Positions 1 through 10,399 of a DNA stretch of 64,000 bases are shown piece after piece. The stretch lies in assembly GCA_027563935.2 (NCBI GenBank), contig CM050448.1:63353843-63417842 (forward strand), read 5' to 3'. Position 1 is the first letter of the stretch. The number at the start of each line of letters is the position of its first letter. This DNA is from Costus lasius. Lineage: Eukaryota; Streptophyta; Magnoliopsida; Zingiberales; Costaceae. Below the pieces are notes generated by a model, which saw only the letters and a program-made list of their open reading frames with translations, ran no database searches and had not been told where the DNA came from. Position numbers and translations under genes: made by a program.

Positions 1-178
1 ATCCAAACACATACTTAGAAGATTTCAACTTATCAGAGAGATCGTTGACCGAGGTGATGTCAAGATAAGCAGAGTTGACACAGATAACAATCTAGCAGAC
101 CCATTGACCAAAGCTTTGGCGCAGCAGAAGCATGATGGTCATGCGAGGGACATGGGGTTGAGATTTCTCAACAACTGA
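1..178 (+). CDS. COP5 copia gag-pol, RNase H C-terminal end (partial)
   Basis: This is the last 58 or so codons of a Ty1/copia polyprotein whose start lies outside the window. The frame begins at base 2 and ends at TGA 176-178. It reads SKHILRRF, then the RNase H tail motif NLADPLTKALAQQKH and the end GLRFLNN. The NLADPLTK aspartate is the last RNase H catalytic residue. It matches the end of COP4 (47650-47835) almost codon for codon, so both belong to one family. No stop or frameshift is seen in this short piece. The polypurine tract and 3' LTR follow directly, as expected for the 3' end of a copia element. Confidence 0.9.
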   Translation, partial: SKHILRRFQLIREIVDRGDVKISRVDTDNNLADPLTKALAQQKHDGHARDMGLRFLNN

Positions 179-199
179 GTCTAAGTGCAAGTGGCAGAT
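179..199 (+). promoter_or_regulatory. COP5 polypurine tract
   Basis: The bases between the pol stop and the LTR read AAGTGCAAGTGGCAGAT. This is the plus-strand primer site of the element. The other copia copies here have GTGGGAGAT, so one G of the purine run has changed to C. Confidence 0.7.
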
Positions 200-1167
200 T
201 GTTGGTGTATATGCCCTTGGACCCATTGTTAGCTCATCTTGTACTGCTTGACTTTGATATTTAATATATATCGTATTGGCATTGTCGTTATTATGCTATG
301 TTTACATCTGCGATTATGTACATGGATAATAATGTCCCTGGAAACAGATTGTATCTGTGCTCAAACGGTGTGTCCCCAGTCGAGTACCTGAGTGGATAAG
401 GGACAGCTCTGATACATGTGAGACTGGTATATGGGCTGGTTACGCACGGGGTGCTAACGCAGACATATGGGTATATGAGTGGTGGATATACTGGACCGAC
501 CCGCTGTGAGGCTTTAACTTGGTGTCATGAGTTAAGCTCACATGTGACAGGAGATGCATTGATCCCTTGACTTGAGGTCATTGACTCTTCTATATGGTTA
601 GGGACATGCTTTGATACAACCTAACGCCTCGCCATAGCAGGGAGGTCATAACGGTTGTCATTGCGTATGTCACGACCCATATGAGAAGATCAATAGACAG
701 ATATAGGATTTGCCCCTTCCTGCGGGAAGCTTGATATCCACGGCCCCCCCCTATGGTTGCATGATTGAAAGTGTATGGCCATACCTAGGTGAAAGCCTGA
801 TTTAGTCATGACCATGAGATTGGGTGAAAACAAAGTGGTGACACACTTTGTCCAATCGGATATCAGTTTGGCAAAGAGACTATAATGCATCGGTATCTTG
901 TTACGATGATGGGGATGTCGATACTGATATCCATTCCAATGACTTGGGTAGCAGCGATGCACTGCTAGGTGCCAATCACTGCTTGTGATGACTGGGTTCA
1001 TCACTGCCAACGTCTGAGGAACCTATAGGGTCGCACAACTTGAAACTCGGGTTCTCGTATTGATCGGGTAGCCTATTGATTGAGTTATTGGATAACTCAG
1101 ATCTGTTTGGGATATTCCATCAGCACCAATGTGCAAGATGAAATGAAAGGAATCATTTGGAGCTAAC

Positions 1168-1280
1168 TTGTTTTTGGGCCTAGTGGGCCAAATGGGCCAA
1201 ATGGGCCCAATAGACCAAGTTGGGCTAATAGGCCAAATGGGCTCAATAAGCCATTTGGGCTAATGGGCCAAATGGAATGG
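1168..1280 (+). repeat. TGGGCC/GGCCCA-rich array in COP5 LTR
   Basis: A degenerate run of short units such as TGGGCCAAA and GGCCCAATA lies about 250-350 bp upstream of the LTR TATA box. The same kind of array is in the COP4 LTR at 62735-62930. The GGCCCA core equals the plant Site II/Up1-type promoter motif. Confidence 0.65.
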
Positions 1281-1521
1281 CGCAAGCTACTTGGAGTGAG
1301 CTTGGTGCATTTCCTTGAGGTGGACAAATCCAAGTTGGACATCTCACTTAAAGTGAGAAGCATGGAGCTTCTTGCTTGGAGAAGGCGAATGGGATTTTAC
1401 TTGGAGTGGGCGAATTGGCTTTGGCTTAGAGTGGAAAATTGGTTTTGATCTCTTGAAGGTGTGCGTCTCTTCATGAAGAGGTGCGCCTCTTCACTTGTGA
1501 AGAGGTGCACCTATTCAAGTG

Positions 1522-1528
1522 TATAAAA
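1522..1528 (+). promoter_or_regulatory. Likely TATA box of COP5 LTR
   Basis: TATAAAA at LTR position about 1323 is followed by C-rich sequence (CTCCCCACTC). The position in the LTR resembles that in BARE-type elements, and COP4 has TATAAAA in the same place. Confidence 0.5.
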
Positions 1529-2372
1529 CTCCCCACTCTTACCTTGTCGCTCTTCTTCCCCTCCTCTTCCCCTTGTCGCCACTCTTGAGATATTCGGCCA
1601 TTGAGAGAGTTGGACTCTCCTCCTTCCTTGGTTCAGTTCCTGCAAGCTCCTTGTCGCCCTCCTCCCCAAAGTTGGACTTTGGCTTGGGTTGATTCCTGTT
1701 CGGATCGCGTTGGAGTGCTTCGAGAGTTGGACTCTGACGAAGCTCCACCTCCTCTACTTGGCATCTCCTCTGGAGTTGGCGCAAGTGATTGAGGAAGTCT
1801 CCCAAAGGCGTGGATCTTCTTCCTGAGGCTAGCACCGGGCGTGGAAGAAGAGGATTCGAGGTTCGGCTGTGTGCGAGACTGTAGAGGGCGCACATTTGGG
1901 CGCCTGCATCGCATCACTTAATTTGCATCAAGGTATCATCTCCTACTCACCGTGTCGATCTCCTCGCAAGACTCGATCTTCTGGGTTTTTGGGACTGGCC
2001 TGTTTCAGGGATTGCTTCCACTGTGCTTGTCTGTAAAAAATTTTAAAATCCCCGGGGTTTCCCAACAATCAACAGAAAGAAGGCTACTCAGATTACTAAA
2101 TCAAAAACTGCACAAAAGTTAATCAGATTCAAAAAGTTGCCATGCGTTATATGATGATCCAAGGACTTTAAAATTCTGCAAAAATATCCAAATAATAGAA
2201 AAAGATGAGTAGGTCATGCTTGTGTCAAAGATCAAAAATTTTCCTAACATAGTTTCTTAAAATCACAGCGAGAAAACACCTAATCAGATAAACAGAAAAC
2301 AGATTCAAAATTACAGGCATGAAATCCTTTACGGCGGTGCCATAATACACACAAGATTCTCGAGTCAAAAAT

Positions 2373-2680
2373 ATGCAAGAAATACGGTACCGTAAAAACG
2401 GTTACGGTACTGTCGTAAAAATTACCAAACCTTCTGGTGAAAACGAACCAAAAATATGGTACCGTGAAAATGATAATGGTACCGTCGTAAAAGCCATAAA
2501 ACTTTTGGATAAGAAAGACTCAAAATTACGGCACGTGAAGTCGAAAATGGTTAGTAATTACGGTACCGTAAAATGGATTACAGTAGTGCCGTAAAAATCA
2601 ATTAACTCTTGGGAAAGAAATCAACGCAAATTACAGCCCGTGAAAAAAATTACGGTAGTGTCGTATTTTGCCCAAAATTC
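2373..2680. repeat. Palindrome array (TTACGG...CCGTAA) in ATH2
   Basis: At least seven imperfect copies of a short self-complementary motif, for example TACGGTACCGTAA (from 2381), TACGGTACCGTAA (from 2558) and TACGGTAGTGTCGTA (from 2650), separated by AT-rich spacers. The same motif recurs in the LTRs and post-pol DNA of the other Athila-type elements here. Confidence 0.75.
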
Positions 2681-2893
2681 GATTTTCCCTTCAAAAAGAG
2701 AAGAAAAATTAATTCTAAAAATAAACTAAAATAAAAGAAACAAAACTAAGGTACGAGTGCTTGGGTTGCCTCCCAAGAAACGCTAATTTTTAGGTCCATA
2801 GCTTGACCAAAACTCAAGTATCATGGTGAAGCAGGCGGATCAGTACCATAGTAAAAAGCATACAATTTTCTGCATTTCCTTTGTCCAAAAAGT

Positions 2894-3958
2894 TTAGCCA
2901 CTAATCCAAACATTCAAAATTTTCATATAAATCAAGATTGACATGGCTTTCTCAAATATGCAGAAATCAAAATCAAAATTTTCAATGATCTTCCTATATT
3001 TGTCAGAAAGCAAAATCATTAGTCCTTTCTTCATATTTATATTTTCAATTGCAATAAGAGTAGGACTTAGATCAAAAGATTCAAGTACTAGATCATGAAA
3101 ATAGTCTTCTTGTCTCATATTAGATTCTTCAACAAATCATAATTTTTTAAATAAATGAGTAGACATGGGCAAAGCATCATATTGTGATTCATCAATATTC
3201 ATAATTTTGAAATCCTTTTCAAGTTCTTCATCAATTTCATCAATTTCAAAATTATTAACAAAATCAAAGTAAGATTTTTCTAAATCAGTCCTCTCATATC
3301 CTTCATCAGATTCAACCACTAAAAATACATCATCAAAAGAATCAATTTTATCATTAGAATCAAGAGGAGATTTAACAAAATCAATTTTCTCAAACTTATC
3401 CACAAATAAATTATCAGATGAATCAATTTTACAACTATCAAAATCAGAATGAGATCCATTAATGTTTACGTAAGGCTCAATCTCAAAACAGTCATAATCA
3501 GTGGGGGATTTTTCTAAATCAATTTCTTCAGTTTCCAAATCAAAATCAAATAAACATGCTTGTTGTGTTATCTGGGCTTCTAACATTTTAGTACTAGCAA
3601 ATATAAAGTCTACTTGAGAAGCAAGATGACTAACTATTCCTTTAAGATCTTCAATATTCTTACTTTTATTTGTCATGAATTTTTCAAGCATGGAATTTAA
3701 CCTAGATTCTTCAGCGTTCTCAAAGTATGGTTCAGAAACATGATTTGGAGGAGTTAAAATTTGGCAATCAGAAGTATAATGATCAAAACATCCACAAATA
3801 TCACATCTAATAGAAGAATAAGATGTCCTAACAGGGTGCATATAAGAGTGTAATTTCAATTTATCTTCAAGAGTGCACAATGAATCATCTTCATACTTAC
3901 TTTATGGCATGTATACCTCACCTCTTTTAGTTGCCCACAAGTTGTAATTAAAAGACAT
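2894..3958 (-). pseudogene. ATH2 gag-like ORF with zinc knuckle and acidic tail
   Basis: The frame runs about 355 codons from ATG 3956-3958 (MSFNYNLWATKRGEVYMP) to the stop at 2894. Two in-frame stops break it: TAA near 3902 and TGA at 3137-3139. There is no frameshift. A CCHC knuckle CDICGCFDHYTSDC lies about 60 codons in, followed by the Athila-type LEAQITQQA segment. The last 170 or so residues are very acidic and Phe-rich (many D/E with S, such as DSSDNLFVDKFEKIDF) and match no domain I know. The same N-terminal codons occur in ATH4 at 63666-63717, so the ORF belongs to a multi-copy family. The likely role is an RNA-binding capsid-like protein. The function of the tail is unknown. Confidence 0.65.
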
Positions 3959-4192
3959 ATCTTCAAATCTATCAAGAATAGAAAGATTATCCAACAACAA
4001 TCAATCAATTTTGTTTTTTTTAGAATATATAAAAAAAACACAAGCAAATTTTAAAAAAATATAGAAATCACAGTTCTGTCACAACTTGTGAATATCCAAA
4101 ACCTATAAAAACATAAAACAAAGTTAAATCTAAAACAAATAAAACTTAGTCTAGCAATACAAATAACTATTTTGATATTAACAAAACTAAGG

Positions 4193-4210
4193 TCCCCGGC
4201 AACGGCGCCA
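4193..4210 (-). promoter_or_regulatory. ATH2 primer binding site (tRNA-Asp type)
   Basis: On the minus strand it reads TGGCGCCGTTGCCGGGGA, complementary to the 3' end of plant tRNA-Asp, as is usual for Athila elements. It lies six bases from the LTR end at 4217. Confidence 0.9.
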
Positions 4211-4229
4211 TAAACTTGTTGTATTCCGC

Positions 4230-4425
4230 AAGTGCACGGATACTCAAAGTACCAAATTGTTAAGTACCAAATAGTTTTATTTGGTACCACAGAGACCTTA
4301 TTGTTAAGTACCTTAGTGTTAAGTACCAAATAGTTTTATTGTTAAGTACCTTAGTGTTAAGTACCTTAGTGTTAAGTACCAAACCTGTGAAATATATCGA
4401 ACCACAGAGACCTTATTGTTAAGTA
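4230..4425. repeat. Short tandem GTTAAGTACC units
   Basis: About eight degenerate copies of GTTAAGTACC(TTAGT or AAATAG) lie near the 3' end of the ATH2 LTR. Related LTRs at 10160-10200 and 43075-43090 have a single TGGTACTTAAC, so the copies expanded locally. Confidence 0.7.
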
Positions 4426-4562
4426 CCAAATAGTTTTATTCTTACTAGCTAAGCAATCGGTTATAATGCAAGTAAATGATGGAAAGAATACGAAATCAGA
4501 GAGAAACTGGGACTAGGGTTTCATCCTCTTTAATTTCAATGACTAAATATGAATAGTAATTC
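4413..4562. repeat. Left arm of perfect 150-bp inverted repeat
   Basis: The reverse complement of this segment is identical over all 150 bases to 4751-4900, as compared by eye. It is the arm in the normal LTR orientation (minus). Confidence 0.92.
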
Positions 4563-4750
4563 GTCAGTTTGATTTTATCATGATAAAGATATAATTTACT
4601 TCATAAAAGGATTATCTCACTTTTTTGCAGACAATCATGCAGGATCCTCGCTTTCGTGTAAGATCTATCCCAAGCTAAAAATAAGTAAATCTTCAATCAA
4701 AGAACTCAAGGATCACTTTCATGCATCCGAATTCTAAGTTGATTAAAGAG

Positions 4751-4900
4751 GAATTACTATTCATATTTAGTCATTGAAATTAAAGAGGATGAAACCCTAG
4801 TCCCAGTTTCTCTCTGATTTCGTATTCTTTCCATCATTTACTTGCATTATAACCGATTGCTTAGCTAGTAAGAATAAAACTATTTGGTACTTAACAATAA
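4751..4900. repeat. Right arm of perfect 150-bp inverted repeat
   Basis: Inverted copy of 4413-4562. The 188-bp spacer 4563-4750 is ordinary LTR sequence in minus orientation, so only this arm is flipped. Confidence 0.92.
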
Positions 4901-5790
4901 TTTTTAAGCTAGCATGGAGGAAGAATTACAATAAATCACAGTTTAGAATAATCAAAAATTGAAAAGAAGGGAAAATCAACTTTACAGCATGACTGTAATG
5001 AAAATTGCAGCCGTAATTTTGGTCGTGAACAGTGCAGGTGCCTCTTCTTTCATTGATTTCTCCTCCGATCGATCGCCTTTCGCTCTGAAACTTCTGGGGT
5101 ATCCTTTCCTCCTCCAGGCGAAGCTGCCTTGTGAAAAATTGTGGCCTGAGATGGCCTCCACGCCTCTCGGCGTGAGGCCGAACCCTAAGGATGCCTCCTT
5201 TGATTTCTCTCTGGATAGTGGATAAAAATTAGGGCTTTCACTCCCTTTATCTTCTCCTAGTTGATACCAATTCATAGCTTCTTTCATATTTCAATTAGGT
5301 GGTCTGGATCTCGAGAAATCATCCACGGAAGAATCGGGCTTCAAAATTGACCGTGAAAGTCGGTTGTCCAGGTTATAATTACGGCCGTGTTTTTCATTAC
5401 GGCACTGCCGTAATTTTAGCTAAGTTTTATGTGAATTCTGGGTCAAAAATACGGTACTATAAAAAATATTACGGCACTACCGTAATTCTGGGTAGAAAAT
5501 TACTCCCATAATTTCCATTACGGCAGGGGTGTATTTTTCAAACTTGCTCCGATTTGCATGAAAATTGATGGGCGGCTTTGTCTCGACGTCTGGAATCCAT
5601 TAGTGTGCTCAAATCTTCTAAAATCCATCAAAATATGGTACTTTTTACCTAATAATTATCAAAAATAAGAAATGGTGTAGATTCCGTAATATTTGATAAA
5701 TATTGCTTAAAAACAAGCAAAAGGGCATAAATATGACACAAAAAGACCAATGAAATGACACAAAATATACTATGAATTTTGGTGTCATCA

Positions 5791-6824
5791 ATCACCAACC
5801 TTCCAACCTAGCAGCTTGCATTCAGCCGGCGGCATCTTCCTCCGATAGCTATGTCTCTTTCACAGCCAACTCAGTCTTCACCTCTGCCCTTCAGCAACTT
5901 TGCTTAAACCTCCATATCCCATCACCTCTACAGCCGTTGTGCCCTTAGATTTCTAGATCTGATAGCTGTCGCCTCTTCAACGCTCACCAGCGACTCATCC
6001 TCCGCTGCCGTCACCTTCCAGCACTCGATTTGGAAGCTTCTGTGACCGGCCAAGCCAGCCACCTTTGTTTCATTTTTTCATCCAGGTGATAGCAATCTGC
6101 AACCGCTGGCATTTTCTCCACTCAATAGCTTCCTCTTCAATTGTTGTGCAGCTATGCGGCCATCACTAGTAGCAGCACCCCGTTCGCTTCCAGCCAACCA
6201 ACAGACATCTCTAGCTGGAAATTTCCTCTCTAACAGACTAGGATTTCTTCTTCAAAGTTGGACATCTTCACTTCGTCGATTGACATCCGTGACCAGCATC
6301 ACTGCAGTCTCTCTCCTCTCCACTCAGCAGCTTCTCAGTTTCACCTCCAGACTACAGCCGAGTACTTGTTTCCAGCCAGCAATCTACTACATCACTGTCC
6401 ACTAAAAAAAATAAAAAATTTGCCGAGCACCACCAGCACCCTCTTACTTCTTCTGCTGCCTCTCTTTCCTTTGATTTTATTTTTCCAACAGAATCTTCAA
6501 TTAGTGACTTTGTTTTTTTTTTAATCTGTGCAGCATCATCTCTCGCCGCCCACCAGCTAACAACTTCGCCTCCAGGACTGTAGTTTCCAGTAGGCCACTG
6601 GAGACTACTCATCATCACTCTACTGTTGGCACCATCATCTTTATTGCTAGCAGCTCCTCCGCCGGCATCTATTCCACATTAGCTCTCTCCGCCGGCACCC
6701 TCTTTGGACCTCCAACGATATCTCTGATTACCCTTTGAGAAAAATATTTTTTTTTTTGCTTAAGTAAGATACTATTTTTTGCTCTGAGCCTTATGTATTT
6801 AAAAATTGTGCAGGTAAAATTTTC
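5791..6824. other. Unclassified C/T-rich stretch
   Basis: About 1 kb of pyrimidine-rich DNA, unlike the AT-rich elements on each side. It has short frames without recognisable domains (for example 6154-6405). Near 6820 the sequence TTGTGCAGG looks like a splice acceptor. No homology to any other part of the window is visible. It could be captured gene DNA or an LTR region of ATH3. Confidence 0.35.
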
Positions 6825-7257
6825 AAAAGGCGCATCTTTGAGGACGGTTTAGCAGCACTTGCCCCGATGCTAAACCCCAAAACTTGATGTGTGCTTTTGC
6901 TGTTATGGGAGGACGCCTTCGGAATATGATTATGCTTGGATTAAGATAGATTTCTTGATAATTCAAACTGGAAATTACGGCCATAATGCAAATTATGGTC
7001 TCGGCCGTAATTCTGGAAAATACCTCCGTTTGAAGCGAAACTTTTCGTCAAGGTTCCTGATTCACTCGGGGACATGAATATACCTCCAAATAGTTCCAAA
7101 AATGAGTGAATTGTCTTGTATTCATCAATATGACAAAAAGTGAAGCTTTTGAAGAAAATTAATAAAATAAGCCAAAAAGAGATGTATAAAGCATGAAAAT
7201 AGGTCTCGATTCACAAGTAAATATTAGTCTAAAAGACTATAAAAATACGAGACATCA
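6825..7257 (-). mobile_element. ATH3 3' LTR, 5' part
   Basis: On the minus strand it starts TGATGTCTCGTATTTTT at 7257, next to Athila 3' noncoding DNA, and contains the TTACGGCC/GGCCGTAA palindromes (6972-7015) seen in the other Athila LTRs. The end toward 5791 cannot be fixed. Confidence 0.5.
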
Positions 7258-8261
7258 AAATCTCCTAGACTTAGATCATTGATTGTCCTCAAGCATTTAA
7301 AGTAAATAAGAGTGGTAATCAGAAAAAGATCAAGTCAAGCTTGTAAAATATCCAACGGAGATATCATATGCACAAACCTCAGCAGGTCAAGGTATCGAAA
7401 ATAATCATCTATCATTAGGAATAAAGGCGTGAAGATCCAGAAACCAAAGTCAGATAAGACTTACCTCCGTGAAATGCAATAATCTCCTCTGTGGTATATG
7501 TACTCAGTTCGAACCTGATTCAACCAAAAACACGAGTTGGGAAAACATCAATGCACTCTTATTTGTTTTATTGTCCTCTCAATTTTTATTTTTGACTTCA
7601 ACCCTTTTCCTAGGTACCATTGCTAATTTTATGCAGTGCCAAGTAGAGGAGTCTATTTTAAAAAAAAAAAATAACAAGTTTTGAGAGACATGGATTAGTG
7701 CATTGAGTAATTCCAACATCTAGCAAGGAGAATCAAATTGATAGAGCAATATACATCTACAAAAAGATCATAAGCATACCGTAAGAGGAAATATCTCAAT
7801 CATAAAGTGGATCTATCGCTTCACTAACCTTATCCATCAAATAGAATAATCAAATGAAATCATGACCTAGAACCAAGATTCAAAACATAATGATGTCCAT
7901 GGAATCAATATAAATATGAAGCTATCGTGAATCTTGTTGAAAATCAGAACAGTTTCAGCATGAGAAAATAGTTGCAGAGTGTAATCCAATTGTCAAAACT
8001 CATGGGTGCATTCAGAAAATAACAAAACAAGCATAACACAAACACCATATAACACAAGACAAGTACTATATAACAAAGCAAAAGTGCTGTAATCATCCAT
8101 CACAATAAGTTAATAGTTACTACATGTTTTGAGTGCATAACAAAACAGAGTAAAACAGATATCAAAACCCTCTATCTCCCAAACTTGAATTATGCATAGT
8201 CCCTATGCATAGCAATGAACGATCTCAAAATTTGGAGATAGGGGTGCAGAAACTCACTGAA
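7258..8261 (-). mobile_element. ATH3 3' noncoding region
   Basis: Minus-strand sequence between the env-like ORF and the 3' LTR. It holds TAATTCAAGTTTGGGAG (8180-8205), a hallmark found after env in Athila elements, and the block TGCAGTGCCAAGTAGAGGAG (7632-7651), which is also in the fragment at 41234-41870. No coding region is seen. Confidence 0.55.
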
Positions 8262-8421
8262 TCAGTCCTCTCCATCTGTGTCAGAACTGACATCAGCCTC
8301 CTCTGGGTCCTCCTCGTCGTCGTCGTCTCCATCACCACGTATCTCTGGCTAATCCTCCTCATCTGGTAACAGTGTGACCCGCACCTCACTAAACGAGGTC
8401 CAAAGAGAAGTCAGAAACTAC
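8262..8421 (-). pseudogene. ATH3 env-like ORF, acidic C-terminal end
   Basis: The minus-strand frame ends at TGA (plus 8262-8264) with a strongly acidic tail, GDGDDDDEEDPEEADVSSD, typical of the end of Athila env-like proteins. An in-frame TAG lies about 25 codons upstream. The ORF is cut at 8421, where the ATH1 LTR begins. The role of these plant env-like proteins is not established. Confidence 0.5.
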
Positions 8422-10245
8422 TGATGACTCAAAATTTCATAGCATATTTCTTGCTAAATGCACTGCATTTTTGGGTCATAATCATGCTTTGTTGCTTATT
8501 TTCATGTCATATTTATCAAATATTTTGGAAACTACACCTTTCTTTGTTTTTGATCAATTTCAAGTAAAAAGGCATCATTATCATGAGTTTTCAAGCAATT
8601 TCGATGCGTGGACGAATTCTAATCATGAAGAGGAGTTTGTACACAAAATTTAAAGTCAAACCAGATTTTTTTGCGAAATTATGGTAGTGCCATAATTAAT
8701 TTTACGGCCATAATCAGGGAATATGGCACTACCGTAATGAATTTCATGGCCGCAACCCGCAGAAGATTTTTTTAGAAATTATGACATGACCGTAATGAAT
8801 TTTACGGTGCCGTGATTTTGGTCCAGATTCGGGCAGAGACTTCAAAGGATTGCGTAAGAATTACAGCACTTCCGTAAGGATTTTTATGGTGCCATAATTA
8901 TGGGCCATATACGTACAGAAACTTCAGAAGTAATTACAGCAGTACCGTAATGATCGTCACGGCACCGTAATTTTGTGCCCAGTTGCCCGATTCTTCAGCC
9001 AAAAACTTAAAAAGATGATTTCTCAAGATTTAGTGCACCAATTGAAGATCCAAAAAAGGGGAATACTCAGCATTACCAAGGGGAGATTTTCAAATCAAAA
9101 GGAACAATTTTCATACACGTTCGAGGGAGAATTTCAGGCAATAGCCGCTGCGCTAGGGTTCATCGTCGTTAATCGTACAGACCACCTCTAGCCATGAAAT
9201 TTGAAAGGAAGCTTCGCCTTAGGAAGGAGAACACACAACAGAAGTTTCAAAGTGAAAGGAGATCGATCAAGGGAGAAATCAACAAAAATGTGGTTGTCTG
9301 CACTGTTGATCGTGACTCTGCTGCAAATTATGGGCTGTAATTTTCATTACAGCCCTGTTTTGTAACTTTTACTCTTCTCTTTCGATTTCTGATCAATCTA
9401 AAACCATGTTTTATTGTAATCCTTCAATCATGCAAGCTTAAACTTTCTTTTCAGACAAAGGGTATAATCCCCTTGATATTTCGATGACTAGATGATCTTT
9501 ATTCCATCAAAATATTTTTGGTATGGTAATTTTACTTAGGAGATTAATGTCTATAATCTTTTCCGATTTCGATCATTAACATGTATTAGAGTTTTGTGTT
9601 ATGGACTGAGAAGATGATACGCAAAACTTGGAACCCTATAATTTATGGTAGGAGTTCATCATAAGAGATTAGTTGTGTTCTTATCTTTAAATTTTAGAAG
9701 TTTAATTATTGTTGATGTTCTGATCTAGAAATTATTATTGTTTTAGACATGAAAATATGCTAGAGATAGATATTGGATTGTTTGAAAACCTTAAGTAAAA
9801 CCTGTGAAACTAAGGTATGAGAATACTTAGTTTTGCTTGAGATCTTGACATTGTGATGGAATACACGAGAATGATTCTTAATTTCTCTGTTAAAGTTTAC
9901 TTATATTAAACATTGAATAGATCTTGCACGAGAGTGAGGATCGTTCTTTGTAAATTGACTACGCGAGTGCGAGTTAATTTCTTTATTAAGTAAGGTATAT
10001 CTTTACCATAACAAAAATACATTGATGAACATTTAATTATATCTAGTCATAAATATTAAGGTGGATGAACCCCTAGTCCTAGTTCTTTCTCTCTGATTTT
10101 TTGTATACCGTTCGATCATTTATTTTCATCATTCTCGATTTGTTTTGCTAGTGAGAATTCAATTCGTCGGTACTTAACAACGAGGTCTCTATTGTTCGAT
10201 ATCTTAAATATTACTTCGAGTATCTGTGCATTTGTGGACACAACA
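8422..10245 (+). mobile_element. ATH1 5' LTR (Athila)
   Basis: Starts TGATGACTCAAAATTTC and ends TGTGGACACAACA, followed by a degenerate Asp-tRNA PBS. Length 1824 bp. It includes a palindrome array at 8675-8975. It is only distantly similar to the LTR at 39010, so that LTR may not be its partner. Confidence 0.8.
8675..8975. repeat. Palindrome array in ATH1 LTR
   Basis: Paired imperfect palindromes such as ATGGTAGTGCCAT, TACGGTGCCGT and CAGCAGTACCGTAATG, each pair followed by a 40-45 bp spacer containing CCAGA and ACTTCA. Confidence 0.75.
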
Positions 10246-10251
10246 AGTTTT

Positions 10252-10269
10252 TGGGGCCGTTGTCCAGGA
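10252..10269 (+). promoter_or_regulatory. ATH1 primer binding site (decayed)
   Basis: TGGGGCCGTTGTCCAGGA matches the tRNA-Asp-type PBS of ATH2 at 14 of 18 bases. It lies six bases after the LTR, as in ATH2. Confidence 0.75.
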
Positions 10270-10399
10270 CCTTGGTTTTGTTAATATTGATATAATTGAT
10301 AGTATTACTAAACTAAGCTTTTTGTTTTTATTATTTTTTGTGATAGATTCTAATTTTCTCTTTTTTTTCTACAAATACTGAGCTTATTTTATCTTCTAC

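Larger units (their letters stand above)
200..2067 (+). mobile_element. COP5 3' LTR (copia, Angela/BARE-like)
   Basis: It starts TGTTGGTGTATATGCCC right after the polypurine tract and ends CCCGGGGTTTCCCAACA, so it has the TG...CA ends of an LTR. Its length is 1868 bp. It is homologous along its whole length to the 3' LTR of COP4, which here is broken by insertions; COP5 therefore gives the uninterrupted reference for those sites. A TATA box lies at 1522. The next bases, ATCAA, are the possible target-site duplication, but the other side is outside the window. Confidence 0.9.
2068..4216 (-). mobile_element. ATH2, non-autonomous Athila-type element, internal region
   Basis: Read on the minus strand from the PBS at 4193-4210: leader, a gag-like ORF (3958-2894), then at about 2766-2785 the sequence that in ATH1 lies just after pol (GGGAGGCAACCCAAGC type, near 37160), then an array of TTACGG...CCGTAA palindromes (2373-2680). 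No protease, RT, RNase H or integrase lies between gag and the post-pol motif, so pol is absent. The 3' end is not visible: COP5 sits at 2067. Confidence 0.75.
4217..5790 (-). mobile_element. ATH2 5' LTR (Athila-type, rearranged)
   Basis: On the minus strand it starts TGATGACACCAAAATTC (5790) and ends GCGGAATACAACA (4217), next to the PBS. The total is 1574 bp. Compared with the related LTR at 41871-43112, the part between about 4905 and 4750 is not collinear: an inverted 150-bp copy of the LTR's own 3' region replaces roughly 400 bp. TTACGG...CCGTAA palindromes lie at 5380-5535. ATCAC at 5791-5795 may be a target-site duplication, but its partner is not seen. Confidence 0.8.

Noticed and set aside
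4193..4210. Possible tRNA-Asp gene fragment
   Set aside because: Only 18 bases match and they sit six bases from an LTR end, so it is a primer binding site. The TGGTATCAGAGC sites are likewise not Met-tRNA genes.
6154..6524. Ser/Leu/Gln-rich ORFs in the pyrimidine-rich stretch as host gene exons
   Set aside because: Low-complexity composition gives open frames by chance; no start context, splice pair or domain supports a gene.
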